DNA from: Prolixibacteraceae bacterium
GTDB taxonomy: Bacteria; Bacteroidota; Bacteroidia; Bacteroidales; Prolixibacteraceae
Direction: 5' to 3'
Assembly (NCBI GenBank): GCA_028282705.1
Contig: JANQHI010000033.1
Coordinates: 123,093 to 187,092 of the forward strand
DNA: 64,000 bases
The notes below the pieces were generated by a model that was not told where the DNA came from, made no database searches, and saw only the letters and a program-made list of their open reading frames with translations. Of the stretch, positions 51,586-59,263 are shown piece after piece. The position numbers and the translations under genes were made by a program. The number at the start of each line of letters is the position of its first letter. The stretch's first letter is position 1.

Positions 51586-51943
51586 TTTTTTTAATCATTT
51601 TAAACCACAATAAAAATCATTCTTTTTTTAACCACTATTAATTACCTTTATAGGGTTATTCAAAAACAAAAAAATCTTTAGGGCATGGTTCAATCATATC
51701 AATGTCCCATATTTTTCTACATTGGGCTTCCCGAGTGCCTGGATGAAGATACAGCTACGCATTAGCAGCACCTGCTGCTGGTTATTATTTTAATGTCTTA
51801 TTGTTAGCACCTTTTTATTGGTTTACTTTTTTTAATACCTTTTTTTGATGAAGGTGCGTATAAAAAAGTGATATGCATTAGTGCATATCTGTGATCAGAT
51901 GATATTTAAAAATTTTATTAATTATTTCTAAGTAAATATTACA
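51586..51943. other. Intergenic region upstream of the aminomutase operon
   Basis: About 360 bp contain no coding sequence that I believe. It holds a perfect 7-bp inverted repeat AGCAGCA-CC-TGCTGCT (51764-51779), a promoter-like TTG...TACCTTTT (51818-51843, spacer 15 nt) and the palindrome at 51870-51889. It should contain the promoter and control sites of the amino acid degradation operon. Confidence 0.5.
51870..51889 (+). promoter_or_regulatory. Perfect palindrome upstream of the aminomutase gene
   Basis: GATATGCA-TTAG-TGCATATC, an 8-bp perfect inverted repeat 55 bp before the start codon. The TGCA-containing dyad could be an operator, for example for an Lrp/AsnC-type regulator, or a 5'-UTR hairpin. 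There is no direct evidence for either. Confidence 0.45.
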
Positions 51944-53503
51944 ATGAAGAGAGAGATTGAACACTCGGATATCAATGACATGCTCCTTTCATATGATTTT
52001 AACCAAGAGGCAATCCAAATAATTAATGATGAAGATTTGCTTTCATCAGGATTAATAGGCCGTTTGAATAAATGCTTTCCCCAGTATTCTGGTTTTTTAA
52101 AGGATGAAGCCATGTTTAAAGGGAAAACCCATTATATTGGTTTAAAAGGGTTTAAAGAAATACAGGAAAAACTGCAAGAGAATGGGGTTGAACTTCAGGA
52201 TATAAAAGAAAGGGAATTCTTTCTGGAGGTATACCGATTTATGGCTACCAAGCACATTTTGAATTCCATGGATTGGGGAAACTATGAAAATGACCCCATC
52301 TATCATTTAATATTTCCCCAGGCAGGGATGATAAATAAAGAAGATGTACAAAAATACCTGGACGCAAAGAATGATACTGAACGCCAAAAAGTGGTCGAAG
52401 ATTATCAGCTGAAAACAAATCCACACGATGGCAAGCAAAAGTTGAACAAGCCTTTCTTTGTTAATTGCAACGGGCAGTTGGAAATATTGGAAGGAAGCCA
52501 ACATAAATACCCACCCATTAAATTAATTCTTGATGCTGGCACGCAGAACTGCTTTGCCTTTTGTACCTATTGTTTTAGGCATGCCCAGGTGAGGGGGGAT
52601 GAGGATATGTTTGTGCAGAAGGATATAGTGCAAGTACACAATTACCTAAAGCAGCATAAGGAAGTCACAGATGTGCTTATTACTGGTGGTGATGGTGGCT
52701 ATATTTCATACGAACGTTTAAAGGAATATGTAACGCCAATTATGGAAGATGAAGGCTTGTTACACATCAGGACACTTCGAATTGGTTCAAGGGCAATTAC
52801 TTTTCATCCTGAATATTTACTTAGTCAGGATTTCACCAGGATTCTTGAACTACTTAAAAAAGTTGTAGAGAGTGGCATTCAGGTAATGTGGATGGCACAC
52901 CTCTCAACACCAAGGGAAGTGATGAACCCAGGGGCATTGGCAGCCATTCGACGTTTGAAAAAGCATGGGATACACATCAAGAGCCAAAGCCCGATTATGA
53001 ACCATATAAGTTTGTTCAAAGATAAAAATGGGAAGGTAGATGTAGGCCGTTCAGCGCAAAACTGGATTGATTTGGGAAACATACTTGCCATGGTTGGAGT
53101 GGGTTTCCATTCAATGTATTGTGCAAGACCAACAGGTGAACACCATTACTTTACTGCACCACTTGCTGATATTACAAAAGTATTTAGCAAGGTTTATCGT
53201 GAACTGGCATCAATCAACAGGCCATCAAGGTATATTACCATGACATCTTCTGCAGGCAAAACTTCTTTGTTAGGAACTACAGAAATCAATGGGGAAAAAG
53301 TTTTTGTGCTCATGTTTAATGAAGCAAGGAACATGAAGTGGATGGACAAGGTTTATTTTGCTAAATACGATGAGCAAGAAAATACAATCGAGAAACTGAA
53401 GCCTTATCAAGCTGAAAAGTATTTTTATGAAGATGAACTGAAGGTGATTGAGAATCAGCTTGAGGAAGCACTCAAAAAAGAAACCTTAAAAGAAAAACAA
53501 TGA
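51944..53503 (+). CDS. KamA-family radical-SAM aminomutase, predicted to act on 2-aminoadipate
   Basis: The protein has 519 residues. The radical-SAM cysteines are Cys203, Cys207 and Cys210 (CFAFCTYC), with the SAM-binding TGGD after them. Arg212 matches the alpha-carboxylate-binding Arg134 of Clostridium lysine 2,3-aminomutase and Lys439 matches its PLP lysine (Lys337). In a gap-free alignment, made from memory, the two lysine side-chain ligands Asp293 and Asp330 become Arg395 (YCARPTG) and Thr432 (YITMTSS). Glutamate 2,3-aminomutase likewise lacks these aspartates. An acidic substrate is therefore likely, and the downstream genes point to 2-aminoadipate giving 3-aminoadipate. Glutamate remains an alternative. 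It overlaps the next gene by 4 bp. Confidence 0.85.
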   Translation: MKREIEHSDINDMLLSYDFNQEAIQIINDEDLLSSGLIGRLNKCFPQYSGFLKDEAMFKGKTHYIGLKGFKEIQEKLQENGVELQDIKEREFFLEVYRFMATKHILNSMDWGNYENDPIYHLIFPQAGMINKEDVQKYLDAKNDTERQKVVEDYQLKTNPHDGKQKLNKPFFVNCNGQLEILEGSQHKYPPIKLILDAGTQNCFAFCTYCFRHAQVRGDEDMFVQKDIVQVHNYLKQHKEVTDVLITGGDGGYISYERLKEYVTPIMEDEGLLHIRTLRIGSRAITFHPEYLLSQDFTRILELLKKVVESGIQVMWMAHLSTPREVMNPGALAAIRRLKKHGIHIKSQSPIMNHISLFKDKNGKVDVGRSAQNWIDLGNILAMVGVGFHSMYCARPTGEHHYFTAPLADITKVFSKVYRELASINRPSRYITMTSSAGKTSLLGTTEINGEKVFVLMFNEARNMKWMDKVYFAKYDEQENTIEKLKPYQAEKYFYEDELKVIENQLEEALKKETLKEKQ

Positions 53504-54222
53504 TCAACAAGATTGTTAAATCAGCTACTGAAGCAATATCCAGTGTTTTTGATGGTGCTACTGTAATGATCAGCGGATTTGGTGAAGCAGGGAGCCCTGT
53601 GGAATTAATCCATGCTTTGGTTGATCAAGGGGCAAAAGACTTGACCATAGTGAGCAACAATGCAGGTAGTGGCCATGTTGGCTTGGCTGCATTGATCGAA
53701 AACCGCCAGGTGAAAAAGATCATCTGCTCTTTCCCAAGGACCCAAATTTCTGTTGTTTTTCCTGAATTATACCAGGCTGGAGAAATCGAATTAGAGTTGG
53801 TTCCACAAGGTACTTTAGCAGAGCGGATTCGTGCTGCTGGAGCCGGGATACCAGCATTTTATACACCTGCTACTGTAAATACACCCTTGGAAGAAGGAAA
53901 AGAAGTCCGGGTTTTCAATGGAAGGAAGTTTGTGATGGAAGAAGCAATCCAGGCCGATTTTGCTTTGGTGAAATGTTTATCTTCTGATAAATATGGGAAC
54001 TTGCTTTACAACAAAACTGCCCGGAATTTTGGGCCGATCATGTGCATGGCTGCAAAGGCAACTATTGTTCAGGCAAAACAGGTGGTGGAACTTGGGTCAA
54101 TTAATCCTGAGCTAGTTGTTACACCAGGCATTTTTGTGGATAGAGTTATTGAGGTTACCAATCCTGCAGATGAATCAAAACTAGTTGCAAATAATGTAAA
54201 ATACCATGGAATTAAATACTAA
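53500..54222 (+). CDS. 3-oxoadipate CoA-transferase subunit A (PcaI-like)
   Basis: The protein has 240 residues. It closely follows the PcaI pattern as I remember it: GFGEAGSPVELIHAL, LTIVSNNAGSGHVGLAALI, KIICSFPRT, ELELVPQGTLAERIRAAGAG and ARNFGPIMCMAAK. With the B subunit it moves CoA from succinyl-CoA to a 3-oxo acid. The pcaJ-like partner overlaps it by 17 bp and the aminomutase by 4 bp (ATGA), so the three are surely co-translated. No other aromatic-degradation gene is near, so 3-oxoadipate would have to come from another source. Confidence 0.85.
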   Translation: MINKIVKSATEAISSVFDGATVMISGFGEAGSPVELIHALVDQGAKDLTIVSNNAGSGHVGLAALIENRQVKKIICSFPRTQISVVFPELYQAGEIELELVPQGTLAERIRAAGAGIPAFYTPATVNTPLEEGKEVRVFNGRKFVMEEAIQADFALVKCLSSDKYGNLLYNKTARNFGPIMCMAAKATIVQAKQVVELGSINPELVVTPGIFVDRVIEVTNPADESKLVANNVKYHGIKY

Positions 54223-54862
54223 AAATATTGGATGGAGCGTGCCTGAAATGGCACAGAAAGTTGCTAAAGATATTCAGGATGGTGCCTATGTCAATTTGGG
54301 TATTGGTATTCCAGAGATGATAGCCGATTTTATACCAGAAGGCAGGGAAGTGATCTATCATACAGAAAATGGATTATTGGGTATGGGCAAAGTAGCAGAG
54401 GGTGGCAAAGAAGACCCTGAACTGGTTAATGCCGGGAAAAAGTATATAACAGCTATCCCTGGTGCTGCATATTTTCACCATGCCGATAGTTTTGCTATGA
54501 TCCGTGGTGGACATATAGATATTTGTGTTTTAGGGGCTTATCAGGTTTCCGAAGAAGGCGACCTTGCCAACTGGTCTACTGGAAACCCAAATGACATTCC
54601 TGCTGTTGGTGGGGCAATGGATCTGGTTGCAGGAGTGAAAACAATCTATGTTATTACAAAACACCTTACAAAAACGGGAGTTTCTAAAATTGTAGAAGAA
54701 TGTACGTATCCACTTACAGGAAAGAATGTGGTTGACAGGGTTTATACCAACCTTGCTATTCTTGATGTAAAAGATAAGAAGCTTTGGGTCAGGGAGCTAG
54801 CTCCAGGTGTTGATGCCGAATATTTGAAGCAAAATACTGATGCAAAATTAAATTGGGCATAG
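54206..54862 (+). CDS. 3-oxoadipate CoA-transferase subunit B (PcaJ-like)
   Basis: The protein has 218 residues. The catalytic glutamate is Glu54 in HTENGLLGMG. The PcaJ-type stretches YFHHADSFAMIRGGHIDICVLGA, EGDLANW, IPAVGGAMDLVAG and ECTYPLTG are present. It forms the active site of the CoA-transferase with the preceding subunit. 3-Oxoacid (acetoacetate) CoA-transferase is the main alternative assignment. The PcaF-like thiolase in the same operon favours 3-oxoadipate. Confidence 0.85.
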   Translation: MELNTKNIGWSVPEMAQKVAKDIQDGAYVNLGIGIPEMIADFIPEGREVIYHTENGLLGMGKVAEGGKEDPELVNAGKKYITAIPGAAYFHHADSFAMIRGGHIDICVLGAYQVSEEGDLANWSTGNPNDIPAVGGAMDLVAGVKTIYVITKHLTKTGVSKIVEECTYPLTGKNVVDRVYTNLAILDVKDKKLWVRELAPGVDAEYLKQNTDAKLNWA

Positions 54863-54881
54863 TTCAATAATTGTATACGTG

Positions 54882-56216
54882 ATGTCGAAAAAAGAACATA
54901 GCGAAAAAATATACAAGAAAGCACGTAAGGTTATTGTTGGTGGGGTAAGCAGGAATACTGTTTTCAGGAAACCTTACCCCAATTACGCCAATACAGCTTC
55001 AGGGTGCTACATTACTGATATTGAAGGAACAGTTCGAGCTGATTTTGCCAATAACATGGCTGCCCTTATCCATGGCCATTCCTTTCCTCCAATTGTTGAT
55101 GCAGTCACAGAGCAGTTAAAAAAAGGTACAGCTTATACACTTGCTTCAGAAATTGAAGTGGCATTTGCTTCACATTTAGTTGACCGTGTAAAAAGTTTTG
55201 AGTGGGTACGTTTTGTCAACTCAGGGACTGAGGCTGTGATGACAATGATCAAAGCTTCCCGGGCTTATACAGGAAAAACAAAAATTGCTAAGGCAGAAGG
55301 GGCTTATCATGGGTCTTATGATTTTGCAGAGGTGAGCCAGGGTGCTAATCCTTCCAATTGGGGGCATGTCAACAATCCTACAAGTGTCCCTCTGGCGCAT
55401 GGTACCCCAAGTGGTGTTTCAGAAGATGTGGTCATTTATCCTTACAACAACATTGAACGGACTTTGGCAATATTGGATAACCATAGGGGAGAAATTGCCT
55501 GTGTGCTTGTTGATCCAGTTCCCCACCGGGTGGGTTTAATGCCTGGCAAGGAAAGGTTTATTGAAGCAGTTTATAACTGGATCCGTAAGAATGGGGCATT
55601 GCTTGTTTTTGATGAAGTTATTACCTTAAGGGTAAACTATGGAGGTGCTCAGGAAAACTATGGTGTAGAACCTGATCTTACTGCCCTGGGAAAAATAATT
55701 GGGGGTGGATTTCCTGTTGGTGCAATTGCTGGCAAAGCTGAAGTGATGAAAGTGTTTGATCCGCATGAAAAAAATCTTTTGCTTCCCCATTCTGGAACAT
55801 TTTCAGCCAACCCAATTACTATGATTGCTGGTTATACTGCCATGCAGCACTTTGACCAGGAGGCGGTTAAAAAACTAAATGCATTGACTGACAAGGCAGT
55901 ACAACAGATACGAGAAGCCATAAAAATTGCTGATGTTCCTATGTCTGTTACTGGGGCAGGATCAATGTTCCGAATGCATTTACAAGAAAATCCACCTTCA
56001 ACTTATAGAAATACATATCTGGATGATGATGGCAAACAATTGCTAAACGAACTGTTGGATTACATGTACAATAAGGAAAATACTTTAATGATCAATACCT
56101 TCTCATGTATGCTTTCAACAGTGATGTCACAAAAAGAGATTGATCAACTTACGGAAGGGCTTCAACGTGCTTTTGTTGCATTTAAACCTAAAATTGAAAA
56201 ATATAACAAGCTATAA
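54882..56216 (+). CDS. Class III aminotransferase, GSA/beta-amino-acid transaminase-like
   Basis: The protein has 444 residues from the ATG at 54882; a GTG lies one codon before. The fold-type I motifs are VNSGTEAVMTMIKASRAYTG, AYHGSYD, LLVFDEVITLR (Asp244) and LGKIIGGGFPVGAIAG with the PLP lysine Lys271. It resembles glutamate-1-semialdehyde aminomutase and the beta-transaminases that convert beta-amino acids to beta-keto acids. A hemL role is unlikely in this operon. The proposed reaction is 3-aminoadipate to 3-oxoadipate. It starts 19 bp after the CoA-transferase. Confidence 0.82.
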   Translation: MSKKEHSEKIYKKARKVIVGGVSRNTVFRKPYPNYANTASGCYITDIEGTVRADFANNMAALIHGHSFPPIVDAVTEQLKKGTAYTLASEIEVAFASHLVDRVKSFEWVRFVNSGTEAVMTMIKASRAYTGKTKIAKAEGAYHGSYDFAEVSQGANPSNWGHVNNPTSVPLAHGTPSGVSEDVVIYPYNNIERTLAILDNHRGEIACVLVDPVPHRVGLMPGKERFIEAVYNWIRKNGALLVFDEVITLRVNYGGAQENYGVEPDLTALGKIIGGGFPVGAIAGKAEVMKVFDPHEKNLLLPHSGTFSANPITMIAGYTAMQHFDQEAVKKLNALTDKAVQQIREAIKIADVPMSVTGAGSMFRMHLQENPPSTYRNTYLDDDGKQLLNELLDYMYNKENTLMINTFSCMLSTVMSQKEIDQLTEGLQRAFVAFKPKIEKYNKL

Positions 56217-56229
56217 CATGATGAAACGA

Positions 56230-56247
56230 GTCCCGAGCACTCGGGAC
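56230..56247. repeat. GC-rich inverted repeat between aminotransferase and thiolase genes
   Basis: GTCCCGAG-CA-CTCGGGAC is a perfect 8-bp stem with a 2-nt loop in an otherwise AT-rich spacer. No T tract follows, so it may be an mRNA processing or stabilising hairpin, or a copy of a dispersed repeat. Confidence 0.5.
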
Positions 56248-56288
56248 GAATTATATGAGTTACCATTGAAAATTAATAATATAAACGA

Positions 56289-57491
56289 ATGAATGAAGTA
56301 TTTATATGTGATGCAATTCGCACACCAGTTGGGAAATATGGTGGAGGTTTGTCTTCTTTACGGGCGGATGACCTGGCTGCAATTCCATTGAAGGCTTTGG
56401 TTAATCGAAATCCTGGTATGGATGTAAATGCAATAGATGATGTGATCATGGGCTGTGCCAATCAGGCAGGGGAAGATAACAGGAATATAGCCCGCATGGC
56501 TTTACTTTTGGCAGGTTACCCTGAAACTGTTCCTGGTGTTACAGTAAACCGCCTGTGCTCTTCAGGGATGGAAGCAATTGGGTTGGCAGCCAGAGCAATA
56601 AAAACAGGTGAGGCTGACTTGATCGTGGCAGGAGGGGCTGAAAGCATGTCGCGTGCACCACTGGTAATGGCAAAAGCTACCCAGGCATTTTCGCGGAATG
56701 CAGAAGTTTATGATTCAACAATAGGCTGGCGTTTTGTAAATAAGGCGTTTGAAAATCGCTATGGGGTTGATCCACTTATTTGTACTGCAGAAAACCTTGC
56801 CAAAGAAAAAGGGATTAGTAGAGAAGACCAGGACCAATTTGCACATAATAGCCAAGTAAAAACAGCTGAAGCGCAAAAGAATGGGAAATTGTCTAGGGAG
56901 GTTTTACCTGTATCTATCCCACAAAGGAAAGGTGATCCTATTTTGTTCGATACAGATGAGCATCCAAGATTAAGTTCTTTAGGGAAACTGGCTTCGCTTA
57001 AGCCAATATTTGGGGAAGGAAGTACTGTAACCGCTGGCAATGCCTCAGGAGTCAATGATGGTGCAGCAGCAGTAATTTTGGCTTCAGAAGAAGCAGTAAA
57101 AAAATACCACCTGACACCTAAAGCCAAGGTTTTGGGGATGCAGGCAGCAGGTGTCCCTCCAAGGATTATGGGAATTGGGCCAGTCCCTGCCACCAATAAG
57201 CTTTTAAAACGCCTGGGGATGTCCTTGGGGCAGATGGATATCATTGAACTGAATGAGGCTTTTGCTGCCCAGTCATTGGCTTGTACCCGTGAGTTTGGAT
57301 TGGAAGATAATGACCAAAGGATTAATCCTTTGGGTGGTGCTATTGCACTGGGGCATCCACTTGGAATGTCAGGTACTAGGTTAGTAACAACTGCCTTTTA
57401 CCAGCTTCAGGAAAACAATGCTAAATATGCCTTATGTACCATGTGTGTAGGTGTAGGGCAAGGACTTTCCATGGTGTTGGAAAAAGTATAA
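56289..57491 (+). CDS. Thiolase, 3-oxoadipyl-CoA type (PcaF/PaaJ-like)
   Basis: The protein has 400 residues. The catalytic residues are Cys90 (NRLCSSGMEAI), His356 (GHPLGMSG) and Cys386 (CVGVGQG). Several stretches are those I associate with PcaF rather than with acetoacetyl-CoA thiolases: GCANQAGEDNRNIARMALLLAG, DSTIGWRFVN and VTAGNASGVNDGAAA. It should split 3-oxoadipyl-CoA into succinyl-CoA and acetyl-CoA. It follows the aminotransferase by 72 bp. Together with the PcaIJ-like subunits it supplies the end of the 3-oxoadipate pathway without any ring-cleavage genes. Confidence 0.88.
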   Translation: MNEVFICDAIRTPVGKYGGGLSSLRADDLAAIPLKALVNRNPGMDVNAIDDVIMGCANQAGEDNRNIARMALLLAGYPETVPGVTVNRLCSSGMEAIGLAARAIKTGEADLIVAGGAESMSRAPLVMAKATQAFSRNAEVYDSTIGWRFVNKAFENRYGVDPLICTAENLAKEKGISREDQDQFAHNSQVKTAEAQKNGKLSREVLPVSIPQRKGDPILFDTDEHPRLSSLGKLASLKPIFGEGSTVTAGNASGVNDGAAAVILASEEAVKKYHLTPKAKVLGMQAAGVPPRIMGIGPVPATNKLLKRLGMSLGQMDIIELNEAFAAQSLACTREFGLEDNDQRINPLGGAIALGHPLGMSGTRLVTTAFYQLQENNAKYALCTMCVGVGQGLSMVLEKV

Positions 57492-57538
57492 ACTGTAGAA
57501 AAACAAAAGAAATAATAATAAAGTAAATAAGTAACAAG

Positions 57539-59080
57539 ATGGAATATAACATTCAAGAAGTATTAAAAGAACTAGGGATCAAAGAAGTAAATAATGCCAT
57601 TTGCACAGGAGCAGAATGGGTAAAAGGAAGTGGTGACCCTATAAAATCATATTCTCCAACAGACGGAAACCTTATTGCAGAAGTTAATCAAGGAACCCTT
57701 GAGGAATATAATGAAGTTATTGAAAAAGCAAAAGGTGCATTTAAGGAATGGAGAAAAGTACCAGCCCCTTTGAGAGGGGAAGTAGTAAGGCAAATAGGCA
57801 TGGAGCTAAGAAAGTACAAAGAGCCATTAGGGAAACTGGTTTCTTATGAAATGGGAAAAATTTACCAGGAGGGGCTTGGGGAGGTACAGGAAATGATAGA
57901 TATCTGTGATTTTGCAGTAGGGCAATCCAGGCAACTGTATGGTTTTACCATGCACTCTGAAAGGCCTGCCCACAGGATGTATGACCAATACCACCCACTT
58001 GGAATTGTTGGGGTAGTTTCTGCATTTAACTTCCCTGTGGCTGTATGGGCATGGAATGCTATGATTGCCCTGGTTTGTGGTGATGTAGTTGTATGGAAAC
58101 CTTCTTCAAAAGTAATGCTTTGTGCTGTGGCTGTACATTCAATAATTGCTAAAATATTAAAAGAAAATAATGTGCCAGAAGGTACTGTAAGCCTGGTTGC
58201 TGCTGGGTCAAAATACCTGGGTGATAATTTCTTTAGTGATAAGAATATCCCATTGGTTTCATTTACTGGCTCAACCAAAATAGGGAAAAAAGTAGGCAGG
58301 CTGGTTGGTGAAAGGTTGGGAAAATCCATCCTTGAGCTTGGTGGTAACAATGCAATTGTTGTAACACCCAATGCTGACCTTGAAATAGCTATGAGGGCTA
58401 TAGTATTTGGTGCTGTGGGCACTTGTGGGCAAAGATGCACTTCTACCAGGAGGGTTATTATACATGAATCAGTTTATGAAAGCCTGAAAGAAAAACTGGT
58501 CAATGTATATAAAAGTGTTAAGGTTGGGCATCCATTGGATGCATCAACATTGGTTGGCCCACTAATTGACAAATGGGCTGTTGACACCTATTTGGAAGCT
58601 GTGGAACAAGTGAAAAAAGAAGGTGGGAACATCCTTTATGGAGGCACAGTTAGACAGGGAGAAGGCTTTGAGTCAGGGTGTTATGTAACCCCTTGTATTG
58701 CTGAAGTAGAAAACCACTACAGCATTGTGCAAGATGAAACATTTGCCCCCTTGCTTTATTTGATTAAATATTCTGAGTTGGAAGAGGCAATTGAAATCCA
58801 TAATGATGTACCACAAGGGTTATCATCAGCTATGTTTTCAACCAATATCCTGGAAACAGAGCAATTCCTTGGGCATGCAGGCTCTGATTGTGGCATAGCC
58901 AACATTAATATTGGTACATCAGGTGCTGAGATTGGTGGTGCTTTTGGTGGTGAAAAGGAAACTGGTGGTGGGCGTGAATCAGGCTCTGATGCCTGGAAAG
59001 CTTATATGAGGAGGCAAACCAATACCATTAATTATAGTACTGATTTGCCTTTGGCACAAGGCATTGAATTTGATGTGTAA
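57539..59080 (+). CDS. Aldehyde dehydrogenase, ALDH7/antiquitin type
   Basis: The protein has 513 residues. The catalytic Cys300 (GTCGQRCTSTRR) and Glu266 (LELGGNN) are intact. The C-terminal stretch from SDCGIANINIGTSGAEIGG through TGGGRESGSDAWK to LPLAQGIEF is nearly that of antiquitin. Antiquitin oxidises 2-aminoadipate 6-semialdehyde (in equilibrium with piperideine-6-carboxylate) to 2-aminoadipate in lysine breakdown, using NAD. It lies 47 bp after the thiolase. This is one of the two clearest clues that the operon starts from lysine. Confidence 0.93.
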   Translation: MEYNIQEVLKELGIKEVNNAICTGAEWVKGSGDPIKSYSPTDGNLIAEVNQGTLEEYNEVIEKAKGAFKEWRKVPAPLRGEVVRQIGMELRKYKEPLGKLVSYEMGKIYQEGLGEVQEMIDICDFAVGQSRQLYGFTMHSERPAHRMYDQYHPLGIVGVVSAFNFPVAVWAWNAMIALVCGDVVVWKPSSKVMLCAVAVHSIIAKILKENNVPEGTVSLVAAGSKYLGDNFFSDKNIPLVSFTGSTKIGKKVGRLVGERLGKSILELGGNNAIVVTPNADLEIAMRAIVFGAVGTCGQRCTSTRRVIIHESVYESLKEKLVNVYKSVKVGHPLDASTLVGPLIDKWAVDTYLEAVEQVKKEGGNILYGGTVRQGEGFESGCYVTPCIAEVENHYSIVQDETFAPLLYLIKYSELEEAIEIHNDVPQGLSSAMFSTNILETEQFLGHAGSDCGIANINIGTSGAEIGGAFGGEKETGGGRESGSDAWKAYMRRQTNTINYSTDLPLAQGIEFDV

Positions 59081-59094
59081 AAAGCCCCCACTAA

Positions 59095-59112
59095 CTCCCC
59101 CAAAAGGGGGAG
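59095..59112. repeat. Inverted repeat CTCCCCC-AAAA-GGGGGAG
   Basis: This is a perfect 7-bp stem with an A4 loop, 15 bp after the aldehyde dehydrogenase stop. It lacks a T tract and resembles the C-run/G-run intergenic repeats common in Bacteroidota genomes. It could weaken transcription into the next gene. Confidence 0.5.
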
Positions 59113-59148
59113 GATTAAAGGCAAACTGAAATGGTAAGGATCAGTGAA

Positions 59149-59182
59149 AATTCCTGTCTGGGTGCACAGTCAGGCAGGAATT
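59149..59182. repeat. Inverted repeat AATTCCTGtCTG ... CAGgCAGGAATT
   Basis: Twelve near-perfect pairs enclose a 10-nt loop, about 80 bp before the saccharopine dehydrogenase gene. It is similar in core to the repeat at 6577-6591. The function is unknown. Confidence 0.45.
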
Positions 59183-59263
59183 AAATCAGTGCCATCTGTG
59201 TTCCATTTGTTCTTTAACAAAAAATAATTTGATAGGAAAATAATAGAGTAAAGTAAATTAATA

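Noticed and set aside
51586..51943. Lysine riboswitch ahead of the aminomutase operon
   Set aside because: The spacer is too AT-rich and lacks the multi-helix junction and conserved purine motifs of the L-box. Only two simple dyads are present.
51944..53503. Simple call as lysine 2,3-aminomutase
   Set aside because: The fold and cofactor residues fit, but both side-chain ammonium ligands are replaced and the operon contains no beta-lysine-degrading enzymes.
54882..56216. Call as glutamate-1-semialdehyde aminomutase (hemL)
   Set aside because: The family resemblance is real, but the gene sits within a catabolic operon between CoA-transferase and thiolase genes. A beta-transaminase role explains the context better.
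57862..58440. Open frame of 192 codons opposite the aldehyde dehydrogenase
   Set aside because: Covers the ALDH7 NAD-binding and catalytic core on the other strand. No domain and no ribosome site.
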